Positions 11,400-24,980 of a stretch of 64,000 nucleotides of DNA are shown in pieces. The notes under the pieces are model-generated. The model did not search any database. It was not told the DNA's origin and worked only from the letters and a program-made list of their open reading frames with translations. How positions within the stretch are numbered: the stretch's first letter is position 1; the number at the start of each line of letters is the position of its first letter. The position numbers were made by a program, and so were the translations under genes. Source of the DNA: Rhodamnia argentea (taxonomy: Eukaryota; Streptophyta; Magnoliopsida; Myrtales; Myrtaceae); assembly GCF_020921035.1 (NCBI RefSeq), contig NC_063152.1, positions 29,449,903 through 29,513,902 of the forward strand. Direction: 5' to 3'.

Positions 11400-13286
11400 G
11401 CTTGTCTGATTCATCCCCAAAAATTCCAAAACGTGTGGACCCCACGACCCCTAACCCGTTCACACATAACAGTTATTCCCGCCATTTTAGACATTTTGAC
11501 CGTTGCTTAAAACGGTATTTTGATTCTAATCAAGAAAAATACTAACGATTCCCTCATGCAAAAAAAAAAAAAAGTTGCCAATATACCATTTAACGTCTTA
11601 TCTATATAATTATGTCGTTAAATCATAAAAGTCATCACCAATTATGCGTTTCGTCGTATTTATTAATGAAATAGGGGAAATTGTTTATGTAGAAAGTGTA
11701 TATTGTGGCTCTATCGACATTAAATTTTTTGGGTTTTATATTTGCCAAAATATATTATTTATTTATTTTTAATATTCTTTTTTTTTTTTTTTTGTAAAAA
11801 CAACTTGTAATTCTTTTAACGATCTTCTAATATATGTTATCTCGCAAATATTAGCTATCATTTTGCACAATAATTTTTTTTTTTTCAATGATTGTCGGAC
11901 ATCATTTGTATGTAAAAATATTTTGCAAGTTTTGTGTCCAAATATAATTCAAATCTTTCAAAATTATCTAAATTGATGAGAGTGATATGTGATTATGCAC
12001 TTAATCATCAGTGTCGCCATCAATTATGTTATTAATTTCATCAAACATGCACAATCTTGTGAAATGACTTTTCACCATATGCTATAAGCTTTTCTAATTG
12101 AAAGGCTCTTTTACTTTTCAAATAAAGATCGATGTTCTAAAAATACTATCTGTCAAAGATGAGTCAAATATGAGATGCAGATCCATACATTGTTAAACTC
12201 TTTCATAACCTCATCATAAACCATTCTATTAAAACATTCATATAGGTACTTCAAAACGGAATCTATACGTACAAAAACATCATCATCAAACTATTATTAC
12301 CAGAACAGTTGTAATTTTATTATTCTGTGTCAATTATGCATTAGAATTAGAGACGAAAAATTGGAGATTCGTTAGGATTAGAGATCTATCTAACTAATAA
12401 AAAATAAAACTTGGACTACCAAATTTGCCACTTCAGATGAATGAAGACTTATTTGTTCTTAACCGACTACTTTCTTTTTATGAGTTTAAGATGAATTTAG
12501 TACACTTGGGCTACTAAATCTGATAGTATTCCACAAAAATGGTAAGAAAGAAGGAAATGGAGAAAGACTGCACAGTTCCGATTGGATTCCCCAGTGCAAT
12601 GGAAAGTGCATGCCGTCTCAGCATTGATTGAGGGTTTCTTTGATCTTGTTCTTGCAGTCTAAGCGCCTTCCACATCATCCTGAGTCAGACAAAACACTTT
12701 TATCTCTCTGTCCCTCTCTCTCATCTCATTAAAGAGATGGTGTCATCGCTAATCCAAAGGAGGAAAAAAGGAAGAGTTCTAAAAGTGCAGACTGCAGTAT
12801 TTTTGTACCTTTTGGAATGACTAAAGACACCTTATTAGTGGTGCAAGCTCAAAACACTTTTGTGGATTCACATGTAGAAGGAGTTGGTAGGCTTCTTCAA
12901 ATTCCCCACTTCATAAGTGGGTCCCTCATAAATCAATTAATTATTATCAAATTACCTTACACATGGTTAATGGGGCATGACAGAAACCCAAGGAATTTTT
13001 CCCAACACAGCACCAGAAAAGGGTGGTAAGAAAGATTATCCTCCCACTAATCTATCTTTAGGATAGACTTTGCAATGTTGCAGGATGTGTATAGATTGGT
13101 CATGGTGGCACTTAATGCATGTTGGTTTTGCCATTTGGATAGAGGCTGCTGCCTTGATTTGAATTGTTAAAGATATAATTTGATTAAAGAAACTTATAGA
13201 TAAGTTGTCAGACTTTAATCTTTTCACACTACTATAACGCACCCAAAGCCTTCCCTTAGGTCTCTATATAGGTTGATGGTTGGAAC

Positions 13287-13331
<45 letters not shown>

Positions 13332-16300
13332 ACTGGGTGTATTAGCCTGTTCATTATTCTAATGAGGAAAATATTGGACCAAACAAATAAAGTCGAGCCA
13401 TAAATCTAGACCTATCTTTTTGCATTATAGGACAGCAGAAAGGGGTAAAGAATTATCGGAAAACTTGCTTTAGACTTTGAGTGTTGGGTTAGACTTGTGT
13501 GTCTATTCCTTCCACAAATTAGCAGAGAAGTGATCTCAGCAGATCAAGTACTATTCCTATTGCTTTTTCTTGTTCACACCAGAACAAAAGAATAGTAAGA
13601 CAAGTGATCATGTGTAAGACTCTAATGCTATATGCAGAAGTAGTGTTTTGTCTCTTGCTGGTCTAATGGATAGAATCTGACAGTAATGGTGTTTACTATC
13701 AGCTACGTGCAATTCAGTGACTCTGGTCAAAAACAGCAAGTAAATCTTCTCTACCTAAGCCTTTGTCTTCAAATCATGTTCTTCTCCTGGAGTATCTATT
13801 GCCTGTTTTGAGGCATTAGAAGACAAATTTATCACCCAGTGCTGACTCAAATGGCACTGGAATAATTCACAGCTTTTTTTTTTCTATCATCGCAATTATT
13901 GCTCTTCTTTTTCTGTTTTTCCTCATCTGATTTGGAGTTTATTTTCTCTTAAAGTTAGCTAAGTACAAAGAACAGTTCTTGCGTTTAACATTTGAAGAAT
14001 GTGTTGTGTTTTTAAAACGAGATTTATTTGCAGGATTACAATGAAAATGCCTTTCCAAAAATTGCGGGAGGGGAGGGTGTAAACAACACAAATGTCATTG
14101 AGAATCGGAGTCATTATCACAATTGATGAGGTAGCTCACAAAAATGACTTAAAAAGCTTAGAGACCGGAATTCGAGTGTGAAACCTGGTTAGTAAACGAG
14201 CCTAGACTTCTTTAAACAAATCAAGCCAATCGCATCTTAAGATCTGGTCAGACCTATCTTCATTGGACTCTACTTAAAACATACGCGGGCTGTCCCGGAA
14301 TATTTTGAATCGTGATGGGGACTCGTTACGTCCGTCGTGTCGGCAATTATACGAGCTAATGCTACTCATTGCTTTCTTGCTATTGCAGAAGAGGTGGAGA
14401 TAGTCTAACTTTGAATGAGTGAATAATAACGTGGAAGGAACAAGGTTGTAATGGTGGGGTTTTTTTTATGGAAAATAGGAAGACCAAAGAAGCTCATAGT
14501 TGTCGCTGTTTGTGCTCTGCTTTCGGTCACTTTTGTTCTTTGGTAAAAATTGCCGCTGTGGCGCACAAAACGCTCGTCGTGTCTCACTTCGGACAAGGGC
14601 ACAGGTCAAACACATATGGTGAGCTGATCAGCCTTGGTTGAAGACACGAACAATCACTGGCTCTTGAGTTGACTTACTGTTTAGTTTATGCACTATTTCT
14701 TGTCTTTGACGAAGAAATTTCCGGACAATATGATTGCTTGGAAAACAAGAACTGAGCTCGCTCTTATTGCTATCTGACATATAGCCAACCCAAAAAAAAA
14801 AAAAAAGACTAATGTGGTGTTTTTACCCTCTGTTCTGCTTAGCATACATTTGTTTGTCAATCATGCCAATTTAGTTAACTTTGACTCAATATCTCTGAAC
14901 TGATTAACTGTTACTCATAAAAATACCCGAAAGATCAAGGAAAAGAAGGGCTACAGATTCGAGACAGTGGACTCGTTAAAGTCCACAGAATGGTCACATC
15001 GGCAATGCATATGGTACTGCATATTCGACAAACCTTGAACAATGATTAATCCGTACCAAATTACAACACGAATAGCAGAAAGAGCTCGAACGACGCAAAA
15101 GATACTCCCCTAAAGTCTATTTACTGGAAGGGTTGGAAGAGAAAAAAAAAGTGAGGTGAAGAAGCTGCTTTTCCCGCGTCCAAGGGTTAAATGTTGGTTC
15201 TAAGCAAAAGTAAGATCTTTGGTCATTTGGGGCCACAATATGCCAAATTATGGTCTTGTGGACTGACCCCCCCTTAAAAAAGGAAGAGCAAGCAACTCAT
15301 CTTTTGGTCCTTTTTTTTGCAATATTCTTAGCTTTGAGCTGTAATCATGGACACTTGGAAGAACATTGTAAAGGCAGCCTCCGGCAACTGTTGGCGCTAA
15401 GTGACAAGAAACACAAAAGTGGATCGCCTTGCCATTTGCCGTCGTCTCCAAACTTCCCATCAAATTTTTAATTTCTCAATTCACATCATCTTCTTCCATC
15501 TAATAATCATCACTTCTCTCCCCATGAATTGACCATCAGCTTGACCCCAGTTCGTCTAACCAATCAACGGCGGACAGCCGCTTGAGTGATGGGAACAATT
15601 TGTTTGAAATACATGTCATAAGTCCATAAAAAAAAATCATTACAATTTCATGTGAAAATTCTGACTAAAAACTCGAAATTTCATTATTTTCTTAAATAAA
15701 TACCTAAAATGAGAGATCTTATTTCAAATAAAAATTTGAAGTGACTATAATCGTTTCAAATAAGAGCCCGACATCGCTGGCCGATTTAATATTCCAACCG
15801 GTTAATGATATTTTCGTTCAAAGACAATTTAACTTAAATTTTATTTAAATTAGGTTAAAAACTAAAAAAAGAAAACGATGGGGGCAGCAGCCACAAGCTT
15901 TGATCTGTAGTTTTTTTTTTCCCTTTTAAGTTTTACCCTTTTTTTAAAAGCGAAAAAGAAAGAAAAATTTTCAAAAAACAATCATATATGATGAGAATGG
16001 CCTTGATCAACCCGTGAGGTCAGGCTTTTTGTTAGACGGACACTTTACGCCTATGATTCAAAAAAGCAGTTCATGCCCTTATTTAAAATTTTCGGTTTCC
16101 CCTTTGAAGTTAGATATTACAATTTATTTTTCTTAATCATGTTTTCCCGGGTTGGTTTTCTGTGTGCATACCGCTGTATGATCACGGGACACCTCGAACG
16201 AGCTAAACATGTACGAGAGACGTCTTCCTCCACCACAGAAGATTTTCCGACAGAGACGTTTGGTGGACCATGGACAATCGAACTGCGTGGAGAAAGTTAT

Positions 16301-16613
16301 GTAAGGTGGGAAATCTAAATATCTAATGATGATGAGTTCCCGTTTGACAAGAATGGGCAAAGTGACACGAGAATCATGCAGAGAAATGGGGGGTCACAGC
16401 GTTTTGGATAAGTGTGGAGCATGAAGAACAAGTAGCAGCAGCAGCAGCGGCAGATTGATGGGTGCCTAAAAGTAGCCAGGAACAATTTGTTGCTGCTTTG
16501 CTTTTATAGGTGTAGTTTGTAATCATCTTCCTTAGCAGTTGCGACGTCTAATCACGTGAAAGAAATTCTGGCAAAACTCAAGGATAGATGGGGATTGAAT
16601 GTATGGTGAGTGA
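11400..16613. other. Gene-poor intergenic DNA
   Basis: No supported gene in 5.2 kb. The left part (11.5-12.5 kb) is very AT-rich. There is a TC dinucleotide microsatellite at 13289-13331, A and T homopolymers, and scattered short open frames without exon borders or known domains. A segment at 15640-15840 with repeated TTTCAAATAA words may be a decayed foldback element. Confidence 0.5.
13289..13331. repeat. (TC)n microsatellite
   Basis: About 21 uninterrupted TC units, ending before AACTGGG. Confidence 0.95.
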
Positions 16614-16622
16614 GAGAAGAAT

Positions 16623-17023
16623 TGGGATAAAAACACTACAAATGTCATGACTTTCGTACGGTACTTATTTGAATGATATAATTTTTTTCGATTGCTTGAA
16701 TGTTATTACTTCTAAGAAATGATTGCTTGAGTGTCATAACTTTGAATCAATTACTTGAGTGCCAAAACTTTCAAAAAAATGTTCACCCAAATATAAAAAA
16801 TCCGACATAGCATAACACTTGTGATGAACGTCTTTAAAAAGTTATGCAATTAACTAATCAATTAAAGAATTATATGACACTCAAGTAATCAGAAAAAAAA
16901 AAATTATAGCACTCGGATGAGCAACGTATATAAATTATGACACTCAAATGATTGAGAAAAAAAGGTTGTAGCATTCAAGTGAGTGTCATACGAAATTAAT
17001 AGCACTAATGATGTCCTTTTCCT
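16623..17023. mobile_element. MULE-like foldback MITE, 401 bp
   Basis: Two inverted arms are made of repeated units such as TGATTGCTTGAGTGTCATAAC (left) and its complement (right). The element is bordered by a perfect 9-bp direct repeat GAGAAGAAT at 16614-16622 and 17024-17032. Its ends read TGGGATAAAAAC and, complemented, AGGAAAAGGAC. It is non-coding; the apparent 90-codon frame on the minus strand is arm sequence. Confidence 0.8.
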
Positions 17024-17032
17024 GAGAAGAAT

Positions 17033-18671
17033 GCAACAGAAGACATAGCAATATAAGTTTAGGAGAAGAGATGAAAACCTATGTATAAGATATACATGGA
17101 AAAAAAAGATGCTTCGAAAAAATTCGCGGGGTAAACCATATTGTAGGTTTGGGGGTTCGAGGATGGCGACCACCACTAGCCCTCTCGGATCGTGGTCGCC
17201 ATAAGAGAAATGAGATAATATAATGATATAAATAAGTCGCGCTAGTTCTGTCTCGTACGAAAACTTAAATCGGTGACTCCAATTGAATTTTCAATTATAT
17301 TAACTAAATCGCTCCAAATGAAATCACCATTCGCTTGAATTGAATCAATAAATCCTTATACAACACGATCTTTGTTTTTTGCATACGCTTTCGGGAATTT
17401 GGTTAGAACCGATAAAAAAAGAAATACATATGTGGCTACAAATTGAAATTTTCGCATGAGATCGCAACTCTCTGATTCATTTCAGCGGGGTAAAAACATT
17501 AAAAAAAGAGGATAAAATTTTAGCGGATGGTACCAGCACGGCTGGTGACAAACTCGCTTGCGGTAAAAATGCATTAGTAACTTATTTGCCATGGAAAGGT
17601 TAAAATTTTAAAGATGCAATACTATTTGGCGGGCGTATGATATATGAGGATATTTATATTTCTTTTCACAGGCGGGAAGTTCACTCCTTTTCGTTTTACA
17701 CCTTCCCTGGACAAGTCCCTATGCAGATTGGGAGGGGCTCTAGCCGATTAACTTTCGTCAACCTTTTTGTCCTCCAAATCTCGAAAAGCTAAATCTCAGA
17801 GGATCCTCCTTTCGTCTTCTCATTCTTCTGATTGAATATTTTGTCTAGCAAATCGCAGGCAGGGAGGGGAATTTCATGATTAAATTACTATTTCTTTGAC
17901 CTGTGATTTTCTTCTGATTGACGTGTGTTGTTTTAGGGTTGCTTTCTGATGTCAAAGATGGTGATGCACACTCAAATGCTGGGACTAAGTTTCTGTAAAA
18001 TTTCCTTCCCTAAGTTGAAGGGAATTGATTTAGGAGAAAATTTCAAATAAAATCTAGAAATGCCCTCATTTTTTTCAAATAAAGGTCCTAAGTGTCTTCG
18101 GAAAGACCTAATCAAAGATATATTCGTTATTTTTAATTTCTGATTTTTTTTCTATTTTTCTTTTCTTTCTATTCATTTTCACCGGTGGCCGGTCTCAAGA
18201 TGGCTAGCTATCAACGAGGGCCTTTGAACTCACATGGAAACACCCTTTTGAAGCTGGTTTGAAATTTTCATCCAAACATAATAAAGATGTGTCCTTGTTC
18301 ATCACATGGTATTGATATGCACATCAGATAACAATGTTTCCTTTTTCTAACCCTCTCCTCATTAAGTAAGTTTCTAATCTTCAAAAAGTAAAGAGAAATT
18401 AGGGTTTTCAAACTATGGAGCAGAAGTAAGCTCGGAGTGGCACAAGTTGCTAAACAATATCTTGAGCATGCATTTGCATTTACGTATTGAAAAACCCATT
18501 TCCAATTTGTTCTTTCGAAGTTGTTTTGGTAATTAGTATGTTAATACTTGTGTTCTCCATTTTTTTAATTCTACTTATGGCTTAAAGCCTTTTAACCATA
18601 ATTTTTCATGAATTTCCATTTTCGTCCTAATCCAAAATGAAAACATATGAAAAAAAAAAGGTCTTCATTCT
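17033..18671. other. Intergenic DNA with one perfect hairpin
   Basis: No gene found. A perfect 11-bp inverted repeat ATGGCGACCAC (17163-17173 and 17192-17202) with an 18-base loop is the only clear structure. Confidence 0.5.
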
Positions 18672-19163
18672 TAGAGATGAACAACATAGACCAACCCGAC
18701 CGGACCGAATCGACAAGTTGTGTCCGGTTTTGGAGGTCACCAGTCCAGATCCCAGTTCCTCAAGGTGGAATTGGTGTTCGGGCGATCCAGGTTCCCGTTT
18801 TAAGGGGGAACCGCACCGATGGACCGTCCACCTTGACAGATAAATTTTTTAAATTTTTTTTAAACATAATTGATATGGCTAGAAATGAGATTCTAGGCAA
18901 AGAAAGGGACTTACACATGAGGAAATTTTTTCGTGTATATGTTTTCTCGTTAAATACAATATTATATGTAGAAATGAGATTCACATAAATCCATACAATA
19001 TCAAACATTGTATTCGATATTCATTGCGACACATACATCCCCATGTGAGTTAGGAGATATTGACCAAGTCCCCTTTTTTAAATGCATTTCTCTTTTATTT
19101 TCATTTTACTAGTTCCATTGAATAGCCCGGGAACCGGACCAGACCGAACTATGCTCACCCCTA
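18672..19163. mobile_element. hAT-like MITE, 492 bp, with GGTTCC-type degenerate ends
   Basis: The left end TAGAGATGA and right end TGCTCACCCCTA are inverted. They are flanked by 8-bp direct repeats TTCATTCT (18664-18671) and TTCATTCC (19164-19171), which differ at one base. Both ends contain degenerate GGACC/GGAACC words. The 8-bp target size and CA/TA-GGGGTG-type ends point to the hAT superfamily. It is non-coding. Confidence 0.65.
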
Positions 19164-19324
19164 TTCATTCCTACAAAAAGAACAAAACCTCAATATTCTC
19201 TAACTCGATGAAAATCGTTTTTTAACCTTGAGGAACGGTGCCGAACATGTTTTCAAATTAGTTTTTCCTTTACCAAAAAAGTCAAAATAAATAAATAATC
19301 TAACACACTTTGAGTAATCAATAA

Positions 19325-19842
19325 TAGGGGTGGTTCCAAGGTCTAGAATTTACTCAGTTATAACCGGTTCTCAATTTTTGGAACTTAAAACCTATCCTAT
19401 TTGCCTTGAAATCTGTTTTGGAACATATGCTTTTTTTTTTATCTGATTCCCTGGGTCTACCCAAGAACCCGATTTTTTTTTTCCTTTTTCTGGAATTGTT
19501 TTACATGAGTAGCAACGAAACCATTCAAAGTAAAAGATGAACAATAAAAATCACTATTTGCCAAAAGCAACAATCCCTAAGAGAAAAGATGAACAGTGGT
19601 GCCCTATTATTGAGTCGTGATTGCTCGTGTTAGATTTTAGGAAAAAATACATTAAGGCTTGGTTTTTAAGTCATAACACTGGTTTGGTCTGGTTCGATCC
19701 AAATTTTGGGTGGGTATTCACCCAGAATAGGGAACCGAACTTGTTCTAACTGGTTTGAAAAATCTAAAACCGGTTCCCCGATCTGTTTTTCGGGTGATCT
19801 TGTCCAATTCTCAAGTAGAACCCGTCCGGTTTCACACCCCTA
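19325..19842. mobile_element. hAT-like MITE, 518 bp, perfect 8-bp target duplication
   Basis: The ends TAGGGGTGG and CACACCCCTA are inverted and bordered by the identical 8-bp repeat ATCAATAA (19317-19324 and 19843-19850). The interior near both ends carries AACCGGTTC words. It belongs to the same family as 18672-19163 and 38611-39192. Confidence 0.8.
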
Positions 19843-19850
19843 ATCAATAA

Positions 19851-20378
19851 TGCCCTCAATTTACCAGCTCTGGAGAACCTTGTGTTACTCTTAGAGAAAA
19901 TGAAAATATGGACAAAGATAACTAGAACAATAAATTGCACAACCAAGAAGGAAGTTAGGAATATAGCATGTAGGATTCCAATAGCAATTTCTTTTAGAAG
20001 AGAAAAGCAACCGAAGAAGGAATACCAGGCCACAGCTCAGCCCAATCAACTTGGACCAAGATCTCTCCATGAATAAGCAGTAAACCCAGCTTCCCCAAAC
20101 GAGCCCAAGCCCATTAACCAATGCCATGTCTCAGTGACTCACCCGTGTTGACTCTAAGATAGCCATGGCGATTGCCGACCGATTCTCCTCACCACGACTC
20201 AGTGACCCGCCGTAATCTCTCTGTTGCCTCTCGTAGCCAGTTTCTTATTTTCTTTCCACCGTTGTTGGTGGCGGTAAGAAAGAAATTCAGAAGAGCCATT
20301 CGTCAATTGGCGTAGACCATCGCCGGTTCGTCATCGTTTCTTCACTGAGGAGGCACCCACAACAACGCCGGCTCAAAA
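19851..20378. other. Upstream region of SUFD
   Basis: This is 530 bases of probable promoter and 5' UTR. A minus-strand frame here is hydrophobic but has no recognisable domain, start context or partner exons. Confidence 0.4.
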
Positions 20379-23300
20379 ATGGCTGCTTTGGCCTTCCCTC
20401 GCCACATCCACACCGCACCGAAGCCTTCTTTCTTCAACAACAAACCGAAGACCAAGCTCAGAACAAGAATCTCCGTCCAATCTTCGCTCACCCCTCCTCA
20501 ACTGGGTTTCTCCGACCCCTTCGTTCTTGAACTCGCAGAAGCTCTCGAAGACTCTCTCCCCTCTCCTTCTTCTTCGAAGCTCTCGCCTTTAGAGAAGATC
20601 AGGGACGTTTCCTCAGAAACCCTGTTGTCGACTCCGTGGCCTTCTCGCAAAGACGAGCCCTTTCGCTTCACCGACACTTCTTTCATCAAGAACTCCAAAA
20701 TCTGCCCTGTTTCTCGCCCTCCTCCACAAAGTTTGGAAGCTCCACTGGCCTCTCCCGAAGATACCCAGTTGCTCCACCTCGCCATCGTTGATGGGCACAT
20801 TGTGGATTCCAGCTCCAATATGAGTGGTTTGCCCGACGGGGTTTATGTGGGCAGCTTGTCGAATGCGACCTCAGAGAGTCTAGTCAAGCGGGTTGGTGAG
20901 TTTGTGTGTGGTTTCGATTGGGGAGACTTGTTTTGGTCCATAAATGGTGTCGGGGCGCCTGATTTGGCAGTTGTTTACGTGCCCGCTGGTTGCCGGGTTG
21001 AAAACGCGGTGCATTTGAGGTATTATTCTGTTGAGGCTAGTGATGTAGGGTCGAATAAATTGCCGGTTTCGAATCCGAGGGTGTTTGTGGTGGTGGAGAA
21101 AGGAGGGGAAGTTGATATAGTTGAGGAGTTTATGGGTGGTGATCCGAATAGATGTTATTGGGCTAACCCAGTTTTAGAGGTAGTGGTTGGAGAAGGTGGA
21201 AAAGTTAGACATTCTTATGTGCAAAATCAATCTCCATGTGCTGCTCATATCAAGTGGACTTCAGTTCGGCAGGTAACTCTTCCAAACTTTTTGTTATGAG
21301 TCACTTTTTTTTCTTTTTCTTAGAATGTTGGTTTAGATAGCTGAGCTCCTTGAAGCTTAACATTAATGTTGGAAATGTCACAAATTTAAACATGGAGGTA
21401 TGCTTCTACAATTGATGCTTTTTCATCCTCAGTTGTAAAATACAGGAATATCTGATCTAGGTGCAGACAATCTATGATCTCCGGCTTTTAATTATGGCAC
21501 TGCATTTGTCCATGAGAACTTGCTTGCGATTGCACTTTCGAAAATATGTTCCCACAGGAATAGGGTGCCCTCTTTTCTGTGTGCATTTGTTCATGTATCT
21601 GCTAACTCAATCCACAGTTTTGCTCGGCCTCCTTGGTGTGCATCTGAGTTCTGTTAATTGACATGTCACTTTTCATGTCATTAATCTGATGGACTCCATC
21701 ATTCTGTAGTCTTATATGTCATTTGTTACTTGGTGTTTTTTCTCCTCTTTTCTTGGCAAATCACTTCCTATTGGGCTGTTTAACTGAGGAAACTTGCAAT
21801 AACAATGAAGCCTTTCTCAGATATGTCCTTCATCCGGAAGGATATATTTCCTCACCATATTCTCTTGAATATCATTTCCTCCCTAAGCTCCAACTATTAA
21901 GGTGTAGTGTAATTCCATCTATTAGGAAGAAAGGGAGAAAAGGCCATGTGTGTCTACTTCATGCCAGAATTGGCAGAGGATACCTTGAATGTCTCTTGGA
22001 TGCTTCCACTCTTCTTTTTAGATTATATTCAGCTGTGGCTAGAATATTTGTTACCTTCTGATGGAACAATGCAACTTCCAGGACGCAGAAAGTAGTTATC
22101 AACTCGTGGAGGTTAGTAGTGGCGGGAAGTTGAGCAGGCATAATCTCCATGTTCAGCAACTGGGGCCTGACACAGTGACAGAGCTATCCACTTTACACTT
22201 GGCCTTCAATGAACAGACTCAAGATTTACATAGTAGACTAGTCTTGGATTATCCACGTGGTAGCTCCCGTCAGCTTCATAAGTGCATTGTAGCAAACTCA
22301 CAAGGGCAGGCAGTATTCGATGGAAACGTTAAGGTTAACAGGTAACTTTTACTAATTAGATTGCTCTTGTATGTATTTGGTATCCATTATTGCAGTACAT
22401 GTACATGCTTATCTTGCTGGTAGGCCATGAGAGAGGACGTGTAATTCTCTCATACGAGAGATCTAGTAGTTTTCATTGCGGTCCCCATCCTCAGAGTACG
22501 TCTGCTATATTGTTCAGTCAGTTGTAAAATATTGGGGTAACAGCGACACACACAGAGAGATGGCAATTTCCTTTTATTATAATATGAGAGCAAGTTTGAA
22601 ATGTACAAGTGTCGTTTTCTATCAAAATGTTCCATTGGATGACTTTAATTTTCAAGTAGGGACATTAGTACGGTAATTAGTTTTTCTTGTTGTTCCTTTT
22701 AGGGATTTGCGCTGAATGTCACAGACATTCTAATTATTTCATCGCGAAGTTCCCTCTGTCCCTTGATCCCATCTTACTTGGTTTTGTGGGATCTCTTCTT
22801 TCTGTTTCCTCCACTTCCTGACCGGTATTTCATTTTTCCATGTCTCTTCCTTTAGTTGTCTTAGCACGTGTGCAATTAGGATGACTCCTCTTTTTGCTGT
22901 CGTTACTTATTCAAGGACTTTGAGAACTAGAAGCTTATCTTGGCTCTGAGATACATGCAATTGTTGGTCTCTTCCCATTTTCTGCTCATGTCAATGTTAT
23001 AGGTTAGTATTTGTCTTGGATTTCATGCAACTTATTAACATCTTCAGCAGATAGTCATTTTAAGTTGCTGTTGTAGCCAAAAATGGTTTCATCTAGTTGT
23101 CGTTAATATATTTGCTCGCGGTGATCACATATGGAGTGATCTTGATCTCGTCATTTTGCAGATACGCACAGCAAACAGATGCGGGACAACTGACGAGAAG
23201 CCTGCTACTCGAACCCCGAGCGACTGTGAATGTGAAACCCAACCTCCAAATCATAGCCGACGATGTCAAGTGCTCCCACGGAGCTGCAATAAGCGACTTA

Positions 23301-23465
23301 GAAGAAAGCCAGCTGTTCTACTTTCAAGCACGCGGCATCGACCTGAAGACAGCTAGAAAGGCTCTGGTTTTCTCTTTCGGAGCCGAGGTGGTATCGCAGC
23401 TGCCCGATGCCTCCGTCCAGAAGAAAGTCGAGAACCAAATCAGAGAGTTGCTGGATCCACAGTGA
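20379..23465 (+). CDS. SUFD: Chloroplast Fe-S cluster assembly protein SufD (ABCI7)
   Basis: Three exons (20379-21272, 22082-22341, 23162-23465) join in frame to 485 aa, close to the length of plant SufD. SufD is part of the SufB-SufC-SufD scaffold that builds iron-sulfur clusters in the plastid stroma. The first 40 or so residues are rich in Ser, Pro and Lys and poor in acidic residues, as in a transit peptide. The body matches the family: YVPAGCRVENAVHLRYY, PRVFVVVEKGGEVDIVEEF, exon 2 SGGKLSRHNLHVQQLG and LHLAFNEQTQDLHSRLVLDY, and exon 3 with VKPNLQIIADDVKCSHGAAI followed by FYFQARGID, the typical SufB/SufD C-terminal core. All splice borders are GT..AG. A polyadenylation signal lies 200 bases after the stop. 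The gene sits directly upstream of another plastid-protein gene on the same strand. Confidence 0.95.
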
Positions 23466-23664
23466 AGAGACTGTCGCTAAGAGGAGTTTTCAGGACTATA
23501 TCTCTTGCCTTTGTCTCCTTTTCGGTTCTTTTGATACTCCTTGGGCCTTCCTTTCCACCATCGATCCAATTTGTATTGCAAATATCTGAGCAGATTGGCA
23601 GAAATACAAGTGTAGATTTTGTGTTCTTGTGTTTCACCTCTTGTACTGATTATTGAAAGCAGTT

Positions 23665-23670
23665 AATAAA
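23665..23670 (+). terminator. Polyadenylation signal AATAAA of SUFD
   Basis: The canonical hexamer lies 200 bases after the SUFD stop codon, in AT-rich, T-rich DNA. Confidence 0.5.
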
Positions 23671-24980
23671 GCTCTCTTGTCCCGTTCCATGGCTAAAGTA
23701 CGGATCATGCTGGTAAATTTCAGTAAATGTTGGTAAATGCAAGAATACTGTTGATAAAAGAATGATCGGTGACTTTTTTTTCAAGCAATTTACCATCACT
23801 TCTATGAAATTGTCATTTTTTTCATCTTACAGTATGCAGATTAGCCATTTCTACACTAACTTACGAACTTTTGTTTGCATAATTTATCAAAATTTCGAAT
23901 TTAGTAACTCTTATATGAAAATATCCGCCTAAACTGGAGTGATTGATCAACTTTTGTCGAATTATAAGCTACTTACCAACATAAATTTGTTAATTTTTTT
24001 TTTATTTGTGGACTTCTCAACGTAGTTACTAATTTTTTTTTTTTGGCTTTAATTAGCAATCCCCTTACATTTGCTAATTTTTATTTACGTTGATTAGCCT
24101 AAATTAGCGCCACTTACCAACTTTTCCATATTGAATTACTGCCTAATATTTGGTTACCACCCCCTCACTCGAATTACTACTCGATATTCATTTGATTTTT
24201 TTTTAAGTCATCATCTTTTCTTATCATTCGCAATCTTTTATTTGCATTTATTAGTGAATTCCTAAATTTTTTATCAACGTTTTCTCAGAAATTTCCCGAC
24301 CTTAATTTGAGTAGATCATCGGCTTTTCTCTAATTAGGTGACTAACGAGTTTTAGGTTACCAAATCTCATTTGACTCATTCATCAATTTCATTTTTTCTT
24401 TCAAATACCGACTTTCCTAAATTATGATCGACATTTATTTACCTTTATAATTTAGCAAACAGCCAAGAGATGGCGCAGTCGGCGCCTACCACCGGCGCCG
24501 GCGTGGGCCTTCGCCGTACTTGGGTGCCGCAATCTTTTGGAACCACTGGATGGAAAGGAAGTGAGAAATTGCATCGCAGCAGAAAGAAAAACGCAAAGAG
24601 TCCCACATAGAATGACACAACACTGAATGTCACTTGATAAGGAACTCTTTCATGTGTCTGGGCCGTGTTCGTAGAAAGGAGAGATGGTTGGCATCTCCCC
24701 TGACAGGGACGGGAACAAGCCTTCGGGCTTTACCTGTTACCACACATCCGGTTAAGGCTACCCACCTCGGTGGATCTATAACCCAATTTTTTTTTTCCTA
24801 TAATTATTCTTTTACTTTTTGGTCGGACGATAATTATTCTGTCTGCTGCAGTTCGTTTTAATCCATTGTCCTTTTAAGGACCATGGATTTCAACCTCTTC
24901 AGATAAGGCCTCGGAAAGGGTCTTCACCATCATCCTCCATCTGATATTTTCCCGTTTCCAGGAGTGTCTCTCCCTCTCTA
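23671..24980. other. Intergenic DNA between SUFD and the PPR-SMR gene
   Basis: The first 750 bases are AT-rich with many TTACCAAC/TTAGTAAC-like words, perhaps a decayed MITE. The last few hundred bases include the word GAGTCCCACAT (24599-24609), seen in plant snRNA promoters and repeats, but no RNA gene follows. The rest is probably the promoter and leader of the next gene. Confidence 0.4.

Noticed and set aside
16904-17176. 90-codon membrane-like frame on the minus strand
   Set aside because: It is arm sequence of the 16623-17023 foldback element and its right flank.
19764-20127. Hydrophobic minus-strand frames as a membrane protein gene
   Set aside because: One overlaps the end of a hAT-like element, there is no recognisable family, and no exon structure supports it.
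24599-24660. snRNA gene from the GTCCCACAT upstream-element word
   Set aside because: No TATA box at the fixed spacing and no snRNA sequence follows on either strand.
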